Source of the DNA: Rhabditoides inermis | Lineage: Eukaryota > Nematoda > Chromadorea > Rhabditida > Rhabditidae | Direction of reading: 5' to 3' | NCBI GenBank assembly: GCA_963966185.1 | Contig: CAWZYM010000154.1 | Coordinates: forward strand, 779,001 to 843,000 | Length of the DNA stretch: 64,000 nt | Shown: positions 1-11,133 of the stretch, in pieces | Layout of the letters: every line of letters begins with the position of its first letter | Position numbering within the stretch: the first letter of the stretch is position 1 | Notes under the pieces: generated by a model | What the model was told of the DNA's origin: nothing | The model's database searches: none | What the model saw: only the letters and a program-made list of their open reading frames with translations | Translations under genes and position numbers: made by a program

Positions 1-340
1 AGTCTCATATGAGATTCATTTGAGATTCCTGTGAGTCTCATATGAGATTCATTTGAGATTTATGTGAGTCTCATGTGAGATTCATTTGAGTCTCCTATGA
101 GACTTGTTTGAGTCTCATTCAACAATGTTCCCCGGTCACCGGGGAACATATGAGACTCAATTGAATCTCATATGAGACTCACAGGAATCTCAAATGAATC
201 TCATATGAGACTCAAACGAATCTCATATGAGACTCAAACAAATCTCATATGAGACTCAAATGAATTTCATATGAGACTCAAATGAATCTCATATGAGATT
301 CAAACACATCTTATATGAGACTCCCGCAAACTTGAAAACA
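1..340. repeat. S1 satellite, A-type block (22-bp unit)
   Basis: Tandem copies of a ~22-bp unit centred on the 12-bp palindrome TCTCATATGAGA with an AT-rich spacer (CTCAAACAA/CTCAAATGA). Bases 1-120 run in the opposite orientation to 150-330; the switch is marked by one isolated B-type palindrome near 125-148. The block ends in a short unique linker (about 328-346) before the next B block. Confidence 0.9.
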
Positions 341-346
341 TACACC

Positions 347-1236
347 AATGTTCCCCGGTGACCGGGAAACTTTCGAACAGTGTTCCCCGGTGACAGGGAA
401 ACATTCGAACAATGTTTCCCGGTGACCGGGAAACTTTCGAACAATGTTTCCCGGTGACCGGGAAACTTTTGAACAATGTTCCCTGGTGACAGGGAAACTT
501 TCGAACAATGTTTCCCGGTGACCTGGAAACATTCAACAATGTTCCCCGGTGACCGGGAAACATTCAACAAAGTTTCTCGGTGACCGGGAGTTTTTCGAAC
601 ATTGTTCCCCGGTGACCGGGAAACATTCAACAATGTTCCCCGGTGACCGGGAAACTTCCGAACAATGTTCCCCGGTGACCGGGAAACTTTCGAACAATGT
701 TCTCCGGTGACCGGGAAACATTCAACAATGTTCCCCCGGTGACCGGGAATCATTCAACAATGTTCCCCGGTGATCGGGAAAATTCAACAATGTTCCCCGG
801 TGACCGGGAAACTTTCGAACAATGTTCCCCGGTGACCGGGAAAATTCAACAATGTTCCCCGGTGACCGGGAAACTCTCGAACAATGTTCCCCTGTGACCG
901 GGAAACTTTCGAACAATGTTCCCCCGTGACCGGGAAAGATACAGCAATGTTTTCCGGTGACCGAGAAACATACAACAATGTTCCCCGGTGACCGGGAAAC
1001 ATACACCAATGTTCCCCGGTGACCGGGAAACTTTTGAACAGTAATCCCCGGTGACCGGGAAACATTCAACAATGTTCCCCGTTGAATGTTTCCCGGTCAC
1101 CGAATAACTTTGTTAAAAGTTTCCCGGTCACCGAGGAACATTGTTCGAATATTTCCCGGTCACCGGGGAACACTGTTCGAATGTTTCCCGGTCACCGGGG
1201 AACATTGTTGAATGTTTCCCGGTCACCGGGGAACAT
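347..1236. repeat. S1 satellite, B-type block (31/32-bp unit) with inverted tail
   Basis: About 30 copies of a 31-32-bp unit built on the imperfect palindrome CCCCGGTGACCGGG with spacers such as AAACTTTCGAACAATGTT. From about 1084 to 1236 the unit appears in inverted orientation (GGTCACCGG), so the block forms a large imperfect inverted repeat. The unit lacks stops in three reverse frames, and its length is not a multiple of three, which produces overlapping false open frames. Confidence 0.9.
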
Positions 1237-1889
1237 ATGAGACTCAAATGAATCTCATTTGAGACTCACAGGAATCTCAATTGAATCTCATATGAGACTG
1301 AATTGAATCTCATATGATACTCAAACAAATCTCATATGAGACTCAAACAAATCTCATATGAGACTCAAATAAATCTTATATGAGACTCAAACAAATCTCA
1401 TATGAAACTCAGACAAATCTCATATGATACTCAAACAAATCTCATATGAGACTCAAACAAATCTCATATGAGACTCAAATGAATCTCATATGAGACTCAA
1501 ACAAATCTCATATGAGACTACAATGAATCTCAAATGAGACTCAAATGAATCTCATATGAGACTCACATAAATCTCAAATGAATCTCATATGAGACTCACA
1601 GGAATCTCACATGAGACTCAAACAAATCTCTTATGAGACTCAAACTAATCTCATATGAGACTCAAATGAATCTCATATGAGACTCAAACAAATCTCATAT
1701 GAGACTCAAATGAATCCATATGAGACTCAAATGAATCTCATCTGAGACTCAAATGAATCTCATATGAGACTCAAACGAATCTCATATGAGACTCAAACAA
1801 ATCTCATATGAGACTCAAATGAATTTTATATGAGACTCAAATGAATCTCATATGAGACTCAAACAAATCTTATATGAGACTCCCACAAA
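1237..1889. repeat. S1 satellite, A-type block
   Basis: About 30 tandem 22-bp palindromic units. It follows the inverted B units directly and ends in the same linker (ACTCCCACAAACTTG) seen at the end of the other A blocks, which shows that A plus B is one higher-order unit (about 1463 bp to the next, then 1527 bp). Confidence 0.9.
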
Positions 1890-1905
1890 CTTGAAAACAT
1901 ACACC

Positions 1906-2699
1906 AATGTTCCCCGGTGACCGGGAAACTTTTGAACAATGTTCCCTGGTGACAGGGAAACTTTCGAACAATGTTTCCCGGTGACCTGGAAACATTCAAC
2001 AATGTTCCCCGGTGACCGGGAAACATTCAACAAAGTTTCTCGGTGACCGGGAGTTTTTCGAACATTGTTCCCCGGTGACCGGGAAACATTCAACAATGTT
2101 CCCCGGTGACCGGGAAACTTCCGAACAATGTTCCCCGGTGACCGGGAAACTTTCGAACAATGTTCTCCGGTGACCGGGAAACATTCAACAATGTTCCCCC
2201 GGTGACCGGGAATCATTCAACAATGTTCCCCGGTGATCGGGAAAATTCAACAATGTTCCCCGGTGACCGGGAAACTTTCGAACAATGTTCCCCGGTGACC
2301 GGGAAAATTCAACAATGTTCCCCGGTGACCGGGAAACTCTCGAACAATGTTCCCCTGTGACCGGGAAACTTTCGAACAATGTTCCCCCGTGACCGGGAAA
2401 GATACAGCAATGTTTTCCGGTGACCGAGAAACATACAACAATGTTCCCCGGTGACCGGGAAACATACACCAATGTTCCCCGGTGACCGGGAAACTTTTGA
2501 ACAGTAATCCCCGGTGACCGGGAAACATTCAACAATGTTCCCCGTTGAATGTTTCCCGGTCACCGAATAACTTTGTTAAAAGTTTCCCGGTCACCGAGGA
2601 ACATTGTTCGAATATTTCCCGGTCACCGGGGAACACTGTTCGAATGTTTCCCGGTCACCGGGGAACATTGTTGAATGTTTCCCGGTCACCGGGGAACAT
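1906..2699. repeat. S1 satellite, B-type block
   Basis: Second B block, 31/32-bp units then the inverted tail from about 2547. It lacks several units present near 375-480 of the first block, so the higher-order copies differ by whole-unit deletions. Confidence 0.9.
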
Positions 2700-3352
2700 A
2701 TGAGACTCAAATGAATCTCATTTAAGACTCACAGGAATCTCAATTGAATCTCATATGAGACTGAATTGAATCTCATATGATACTCAAACAAATCTCATAT
2801 GAGACTCAAACAAATCTCATATGAGACTCAAATAAATCTCATATGAGACTCAAACAAATCTCATATGAAACTCAGACAAATCTCATATGATACTCAAACA
2901 AATCTCTTATGAGACTCAAACAAATCTCATATGAGACTCAAATGAATCTCATATGAGACTCAAACAAATCTCATATGAGACTACAATGAATCTCAAATGA
3001 GACTCAAATGAATCTCATATGAGACTCACATAAATCTCAAATGAATCTCATATGAGACTCACAGGAATCTCACATGAGACTCAAACAAATCTCTTATGAG
3101 ACTCAAACTAATCTCATATGAGACTCAAATGAATCTCATATGAGACTCAAACAAATCTCATATGAGACTCAAATGAATCCATATGAGACTCAAATGAATC
3201 TCATATGAGACTCAAATGAATCTCATATGAGACTCAAACGAATCTCATATGAGACTCAAACAAATCTCATATGAAACTCAAATGAATTTCATATGAGACT
3301 CAAATGAATCTCATATGAGACTCAAACAAATCTTATATGAGACTCCCACGAA
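2700..3352. repeat. S1 satellite, A-type block
   Basis: Tandem 22-bp palindromic units, nearly base for base the same as the A block at 1237 (offset about 1463). Confidence 0.9.
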
Positions 3353-3368
3353 CTTGAAAACATACACC

Positions 3369-4226
3369 AATGTTCCCCGGTGACCGGGAAACTTTCGAAC
3401 AGTGTTCCCCAGTGACAGGGAAACATTCGAACAATGTTCCCCGGTGACCGGGAAACTTTCGAACAATGTTTCCCGGTAACCGGGAAACTTTTGAACAATG
3501 TTCCCTGGTGACAGGGAAACTTTCGAACAATGTTTCCCGGTGACCGGGAAACATTCAACAATGTTCCCCGGTGACCGGGAAACATTCAACAAAGTTTCTC
3601 GGTGACCGGGAGTTTTTCGAACATTGTTCCCGGTGACCGGGAAACTTCCGAACAATGTTCCCCGGTGACCGGGAAACTTTCGAACAATGTTCTCCGGTGA
3701 CCGGGAAACATTCAACAATGTTCCCCCGGTGACCGGGAATCATTCAACAATGTTCCCCGGTGATCGGGAAAATTCAACAATGTTCCCCGATGACCGGGAA
3801 ACTTTCGAACAATGTTCCCCGGTGACCGGGAAAATTCAACAATGTTTCCCGGTGACCGGGAAACTTTCGAACAATGTTTCCCTGTGACCGGGAAATTTTC
3901 AAACAATGTTCCCCCGTGACCGGGAAAGATACAGCAATGTTTTCCGGTGACCGAGAAACATACAACAATGTTCCCCGGTGACCGGGAAACATACACCAAT
4001 GTTCCCCGGTGACCGGGAAACTTTTGAACAGTAATCCCCGGTGACCGGGAAACATTCAACAATGTTCCCCGTTGAATGTTTCCCGGTCACCGAATAACTT
4101 TGTTAAAAGTTTCCCGGTCACCGAGGAACATTGTTCGAATATTTCCCGGTCACCGGGGAACACTGTTCGAATGTTTCCCGGTCACCGGGGAACATTGTTG
4201 AATGTTTCCCGGTCACCGGGGAACAT
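3369..4226. repeat. S1 satellite, B-type block
   Basis: 31/32-bp units in the forward orientation followed by inverted units from about 4074. Part of a 1527-bp higher-order copy shared with the next A plus B pair. Confidence 0.9.
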
Positions 4227-4879
4227 ATGAGACTCAAATGAATCTCATTTAAGACTCACAGGAATCTCAATTGAATCTCATATGAGACTGAATTGAATCT
4301 CATATGATACTCAAACAAATCTCATATGAGACTCAAACAAATCTCATATGAGACTCAAATAAATCTCATATGAGACTCAAACAAATCTCATATGAAACTC
4401 AGACAAATCTCATATGATACTCAAACAAATCTCTTATGAGACTCAAACAAATCTCATATGAGACTCAAATGAATCTCATATGAGACTCAAACAAATCTCA
4501 TATGAGACTACAATGAATCTCAAATGAGACTCAAATGAATCTCATATGAGACTCACATAAATCTCAAATGAATCTCATATGAGACTCACAGGAATCTCAC
4601 ATGAGACTCAAACAAATCTCTTATGAGACTCAAACTAATCTCATATGAGACTCAAATGAATCTCATATGAGACTCAAACAAATCTCATATGAGACTCAAA
4701 TGAATCCATATGAGACTCAAATGAATCTCATATGAGACTCAAATGAATCTCATATGAGACTCAAACGAATCTCATATGAGACTCAAACAAATCTCATATG
4801 AAACTCAAATGAATTTCATATGAGACTCAAATGAATCTCATATGAGACTCAAACAAATCTTATATGAGACTCCCACGAA
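4227..4879. repeat. S1 satellite, A-type block
   Basis: Tandem 22-bp units at a 1527-bp offset from the block at 2700. Confidence 0.9.
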
Positions 4880-4895
4880 CTTGAAAACATACACC

Positions 4896-5588
4896 AATGT
4901 TCCCCGGTGACCGGGAAACTTTCGAACAGTGTTCCCCAGTGACAGGGAAACATTCGAACAATGTTCCCCGGTGACCGGGAAACTTTCGAACAATGTTTCC
5001 CGGTAACCGGGAAACTTTTGAACAATGTTCCCTGGTGACAGGGAAACTTTCGAACAATGTTTCCCGGTGACCGGGAAACATTCAACAATGTTCCCCGGTG
5101 ACCGGGAAACATTCAACAAAGTTTCTCGGTGACCGGGAGTTTTTCGAACATTGTTCCCGGTGACCGGGAAACTTCCGAACAATGTTCCCCGGTGACCGGG
5201 AAACTTTCGAACAATGTTCTCCGGTGACCGGGAAACATTCAACAATGTTCCCCCGGTGACCGGGAATCATTCAACAATGTTCCCCGGTGATCGGGAAAAT
5301 TCAACAATGTTCCCCGATGACCGGGAAACATTCGAACAATGTTCCCCGGTGACCGGGAAAATTCAACAATGTTTTCCGGTGACCGGGAAACTTTCGAACA
5401 ATGTTTCCCTGTGACCGGGAAATTTTCAAACAGTGTTCCCCGGTGACCGGGAAAGATACAGCAATGTTTCCCGGTGACCGAGAAACATACAACAATGTTC
5501 CTCGGTGACCGGGAAACATTCAACAAAGTTTCTCGGTGACCGGGAATTTTTCGAACATTGTTCCCCGGTGACCGGGAAACATTCAACA
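4896..5588. repeat. S1 satellite, B-type block lacking the inverted tail
   Basis: Forward B units only. The inverted half is missing and the block passes straight into S2 at about 5589, which marks a rearranged edge between two satellite families. Confidence 0.9.
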
Positions 5589-5589
5589 A

Positions 5590-8500
5590 GAAAGTTCTAA
5601 ACTGTTCTAGGGAAAAGTTCTAAATTCCTGAACATCTTTGTGAAAAGTTCTAAACTGTTCTAGGGAAAAGTTCTAAACTCCTGAACATCTTTGTGAAAAG
5701 TTCTAAACCCCTAAACATCTTCGTGAAAAGTTCTAAACTGTTCTAGGGAAAAGTTCTAAACCCCTAAACATCTTTGTGAAAAGTTCTAAACTGTTCTAGG
5801 GAAAAGTTCTGAATTTCTGAACATCTTTGTGAAAAGTTCTAAACTATTCTAGGGAAAAGTTCTAAACTCCTGAACATCTTTGTGAAAATTTCTAAACTGT
5901 TCTAGGGAAAAGTTCTAAACTCCTGAACATCTTTGTGAAAAGTTCTGAACTGTTCTAGAAGAAAGTTCTAAACTCCTGAACATCTTTGTGAAAAGTTCTA
6001 AACTGTTCAGGGAAAAAAGTTCTGAACTCCTGAACATCTTTGTGAAAAGTTCTAAACTGTTCTAGGGAAAAGTTCTAAACTTCTGAACATCTTTGTGAAA
6101 AGTTCTAAACTGTTCTAGGGTGAAGTTCTAAATCTCTAAACATCTTTGTGAAAAGTTCTGAACACATGAACATGTTTGTGAAAAATGCTAAACTGTTCTA
6201 CGGAAAAGTTCTAAACTCCTGAACATTTTTTGTGAAAAGTTCTAAACTGTTCTAGGAAAAAGTTCTAAACTCCTGAACATCTTTGTGAAAAGTTCTAAAC
6301 TGTTCTAGGGAAAAGTTCTTAACTCCTGAACATCTTTGTGAAAAGTTCTGAACTGTTCTAGAAGAAAGTTCTAAACTCCTGAACATCTTTGTGAAAAGTT
6401 CTAAACTGTTCAGGGAAAAAAGTTCTGAACTCCTGAACATCTTTGTGAAAAGTTCTTAATTGTTCCAGGAAAAGTTCTAAACTTCTGAACATCTTTGTGA
6501 AAAGTTTTAAACTGTTCAGGGAAAAAGTTCTAAACTCCTGAATATCTTTGTGAAAAGTTCTAAACCCCTAAACATCTTTGTGAAAATTTCTAAACTGTTC
6601 TAGGGAAAAGTTCTAAATTCCTGAACATCTTTGTGAAAAGTTCTAAACTGTTCTAGGGAAAAGTTCTAAACTACTGAACATCTTTGTGAAAAGTTCTAAA
6701 CTGTTCTAGGGAAAAGTTCTAAATTCCTGAACATCTTTGTGAAAAGTTCTAAACTATTCTAGGGAAAAGTTCTGAACTACTGAACATCTTTGTGAAAAGT
6801 TCTGAACTGTTCTAGGGAAAAGTTCTAAACTCCTGAAAATCTTGAAAAGTTCTAAACTGTTCTAGGGTAAAGTTCTAAACCCCTAAACATCTTTGTGAAA
6901 AGTTCTGAACACATGAACATGTTTGTGAAAAATGCTAAACTGTTCTACGGAAAAGTTCTAAACTCCTGAACATCTTTGTGAAAAGTTCTAAACTGATCTA
7001 GGAAAAAGTTCTTAACTCCTGAACATCTTTGTGAAAAGTTCTAAACTGTTCTAGGGAAAAGTTCTAAACTCCTGAACATCTTTGTGAAAAGTTCTGAACT
7101 GTTCTAGAAGAAAGTTCTAAACTCCTGAACATCTTTGTGAAAAGTTCTGAACTGTTCTAGGGAAAAGTTCTAAACTCCTGAACATCTTTGTGAAAAGTTC
7201 TAAACTGTTCTAGGGTAAAGTTCTAAACCCCTAAACATCTTTGTGAAAAGTTCTGAACACATGAATATCTTTGTGAAAAGTTCTAAACCCCTAAACATCT
7301 TTGTGAAAAGTTCTAAACTGTTCTAGGGAAAAGTTCTAAATTCCTGAACATCTTTGTGAAAAGTTCTAAACTGTTCAGGGAAAAAAGTTCTGAACTCCTG
7401 AACATCTTTGTGAAAAGTTCTAAACTGTTCTAGGGAAAAGTTCTAAACTTCTGAACATCTTTGTGAAAAGTTCTAAACTGTTCTAGGGTGAAGTTCTAAA
7501 CCTCTAAACATCTTTGTGAAAAGTTCTGAACACATGAACATGTTTGTGAAAAATGCTAAACTGTTCTACGGAAAAGTTCTAAACTCCTGAACATTTTTGT
7601 GAAAAGTTCTAAACTGTTCTAGGAAAAAGTTCTAAACTCCTGAACATCTTTGTGAAAAGTTCTAAACTGTTCTAGGGAAAAGTTCTAAACTCCTGAACAT
7701 CTTTGTGAAAAGTTCTGAACTGTTCTAGAAGAAAGTTCTAAACTCCTGAACATCTTTGTGAAAAGTTCTAAACTGTTCAGGGAAAAAAGTTCTGAACTCC
7801 TGAACATCTTTGTGAAAAGTTCTTAATTGTTCCAGGAAAAGTTCTAAACTTCTGAACATCTTTGTGAAAAGTTTTAAACTGTTCAGGGAAAAAGTTCTTA
7901 ACACATGAACATCTTTGTGAAAAGTTCTAAACTCCTGAATATCTTTGTGAAAAGTTCTAAACCCCTGAACATCTTTGTGAAAAGTTCTAAACTGTTCTAG
8001 GGAAAAGTTCTGAACTCCTGAATATCTTTGTGAAAACTTCTAAACCCCTAAACATCTTTGTGAAAATTTCTAAACTGTTCTAGGGAAAAGTTCTAAATTC
8101 CTGAACATCTTTGTGAAAAGTTCTAAACTGTTCTAGGGAAAAGTTCTAAACTACTGAACATCTTTGTGAAAAGTTCTAAACTGTTCTAGGGAAAAGTTCT
8201 AAATTCCTGAACATCTTTGTGAAAAGTTCTAAACTATTCTAGGGAAAAGTTCTGAACTACTGAACATCTTTGTGAAAAGTTCTGAACTGTTCTAGGGAAA
8301 AGTTCTAAACTCCTGAAAATCTTGAAAAGTTCTAAACTGTTCTAGGGTAAAGTTCTAAACCCCTAAACATCTTTGTGAAAAGTTCTGAACACATGAACAT
8401 GTTTGTGAAAAATGCTAAACTGTTCTACGGAAAAGTTCTAAACTCCTGAACATCTTTGTGAAAAGTTCTAAACTGATCTAGGAAAAAGTTCTTAACTCAT

Positions 8501-9697
8501 GAACATCTTTGTGAAAAGTTCTAAACTGTTCTAGGGAAAAGTTCTAAACTCCTGAACATCTTTGTGAAAAGTTCTGAACTGTTCTAAGTAGAAGAAAGTT
8601 CTAAACTCCTGAACATCTTCGTGAAAAGTTCTAAACTGTTCAGGGAAAAAAGTTCTGAACTCCTGAACATCTTTGTGAAAAGTTCTTAATTGTTCCAGGA
8701 AAAGTTCTTAACTTCTGAACATCTTTGTGAAAAGTTTTAACCTGTTCAGGGAAAAAGTTCTTAACACATGAACATCTTTGTGAAAAGTTCTAAACTCCTG
8801 AATATCTTTGTGAAAAGTTCTAAACCCCTGAACATCTTTGTGAAAAGTTCTAAACTGTTCTAGGGAAAAGTTCTGAACTCCTGAATATCTTTGTGAAAAC
8901 TTCTAAACCCCTAAACATCTTTGTGAAAATTTCTAAACTGTTCTAGGGAAAAGTTCTAAATTCCTGAACATCTTTGTGAAAAGTTCTAAACTGTTCTAGG
9001 GAAAAGTTCTAAACTACTGAACATCTTTGTGAAAAGTTCTAAACTGTTCTAGGGAAAAGTTCTAAATTCCTGAACATCTTTGTGAAAAGTTCTAAACTAT
9101 TCTAGGGAAAAGTTCTGAACTACTGAACATCTTTGTGAAAAGTTCTGAACTGTTCTAGGGAAAAGTTCTAAACTCCTGAAAATCTTGAAAAGTTCTAAAC
9201 TGTTCTAGGGTAAAGTTCTAAACCCCTAAACATCTTTGTGAAAAGTTCTGAACACATGAACATGTTTGTGAAAAATGCTAAACTGTTCTACGGAAAAGTT
9301 CTAAACTCCTGAACATCTTTGTGAAAAGTTCTAAACTGATCTAGGAAAAAGTTCTTAACTCCTGAACATCTTTGTGAAAAGTTCTAAACTGTTCTAGGGA
9401 AAAGTTCTCAACTCCTGAACATCTTTGTGAAAAGTTCTGAACTGTTCTAAGTAGAAGAAAGTTCTAAACTCCTGAACATCTTTGTGAAAAGTTCTAAACT
9501 GTTCAGGGAAAAAAGTTCTGAACTCCTGAACATCTTTGTGAAAAGTTCTTAATTGTTCCAGGAAAAGTTCTTAACTTCCGAACATCTTTGTGAAAAGTTT
9601 AAAACTGTTCCGGGAAAAAGTTCTTAACACATGAACATCTTTGTGAAAAGTTCTAAACTCCTGAATATCTTTGTGAAAAGTTCTAAACCCCTAAACA
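5590..9697. repeat. S2 satellite array (~53-bp unit)
   Basis: About 77 copies of a ~53-bp unit with core segments GTGAAAAGTTCTAAACTG, TTCTAGGGAAAAGTTC and CTCCTGAACATCTTT. The unit is itself a diverged dimer, since GTTCTAAACT occurs twice per unit about 23 and 30 bp apart. Variants such as TTCTAGAAGAAAG, GTTCAGGGAAAAAAG and GAACACATGAACATG recur in the same order, which shows higher-order structure. No gene is supported here. Confidence 0.93.
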
Positions 9698-9770
9698 TAG
9701 GGAACACTGTTCGAATGTTTCCCGGTCACCGGGGAACATTGTTGAATGTTTCCCGGTCACCGGGGAACAT
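9698..9770. repeat. S1 B-type inverted units at an S2/S1 junction
   Basis: Two and a half inverted B units begin abruptly inside a unit (GGGAACACTGTTCG) directly after an S2 unit broken at CCCTAAACATA. The sequence resumes the S1 copy at 4157 with an offset of 5544, so this is a duplication breakpoint. Confidence 0.85.
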
Positions 9771-10423
9771 ATGAGACTCAAATGAATCTCATTTAAGACT
9801 CACAGGAATCTCAATTGAATCTCATATGAGACTGAATTGAATCTCATATGATACTCAAACAAATCTCATATGAGACTCAAACAAATCTCATATGAGACTC
9901 AAATAAATCTCATATGAGACTCAAACAAATCTCATATGAAACTCAGACAAATCTCATATGATACTCAAACAAATCTCTTATGAGACTCAAACAAATCTCA
10001 TATGAGACTCAAATGAATCTCATATGAGACTCAAACAAATCTCATATGAGACTACAATGAATCTCAAATGAGACTCAAATGAATCTCATATGAGACTCAC
10101 ATAAATCTCAAATGAATCTCATATGAGACTCACAGGAATCTCACATGAGACTCAAACAAATCTCTTATGAGACTCAAACTAATCTCATATGAGACTCAAA
10201 TGAATCTCATATGAGACTCAAACAAATCTCATATGAGACTCAAATGAATCCATATGAGACTCAAATGAATCTCATATGAGACTCAAATGAATCTCATATG
10301 AGACTCAAACGAATCTCATATGAGACTCAAACAAATCTCATATGAAACTCAAATGAATTTCATATGAGACTCAAATGAATCTCATATGAGACTCAAACAA
10401 ATCTTATATGAGACTCCCACGAA
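9771..10423. repeat. S1 satellite, A-type block
   Basis: Tandem 22-bp palindromic units that appear identical to 4227-4879 at an offset of 5544. Confidence 0.9.
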
Positions 10424-10439
10424 CTTGAAAACATACACC

Positions 10440-11132
10440 AATGTTCCCCGGTGACCGGGAAACTTTCGAACAGTGTTCCCCAGTGACAGGGAAACATTCG
10501 AACAATGTTCCCCGGTGACCGGGAAACTTTCGAACAATGTTTCCCGGTAACCGGGAAACTTTTGAACAATGTTCCCTGGTGACAGGGAAACTTTCGAACA
10601 ATGTTTCCCGGTGACCGGGAAACATTCAACAATGTTCCCCGGTGACCGGGAAACATTCAACAAAGTTTCTCGGTGACCGGGAGTTTTTCGAACATTGTTC
10701 CCGGTGACCGGGAAACTTCCGAACAATGTTCCCCGGTGACCGGGAAACTTTCGAACAATGTTCTCCGGTGACCGGGAAACATTCAACAATGTTCCCCCGG
10801 TGACCGGGAATCATTCAACAATGTTCCCCGGTGATCGGGAAAATTCAACAATGTTCCCCGATGACCGGGAAACATTCGAACAATGTTCCCCGGTGACCGG
10901 GAAAATTCAACAATGTTTTCCGGTGACCGGGAAACTTTCGAACAATGTTTCCCTGTGACCGGGAAATTTTCAAACAGTGTTCCCCGGTGACCGGGAAAGA
11001 TACAGCAATGTTTCCCGGTGACCGAGAAACATACAACAATGTTCCTCGGTGACCGGGAAACATTCAACAAAGTTTCTCGGTGACCGGGAATTTTTCGAAC
11101 ATTGTTCCCCGGTGACCGGGAAACATTCAACA
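10440..11132. repeat. S1 satellite, B-type block
   Basis: Forward B units that appear identical to 4896-5588, again without the inverted tail and again joined directly to S2. Confidence 0.9.
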
Positions 11133-11133
11133 A

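Noticed and set aside
345..1236. CRISPR array
   Set aside because: The ~32-bp repeats are contiguous, with no unique spacers or cas genes, in a eukaryotic satellite.
289..5600. Overlapping frames of 60-154 codons (repeats of PGHRGTL, SRSPGNI, PVTGEHC) as a repeat-protein family
   Set aside because: They are three-frame readings of the 31/32-bp satellite, which has no stops in those phases; they run together in all frames and have no independent start, splice or flank signals.
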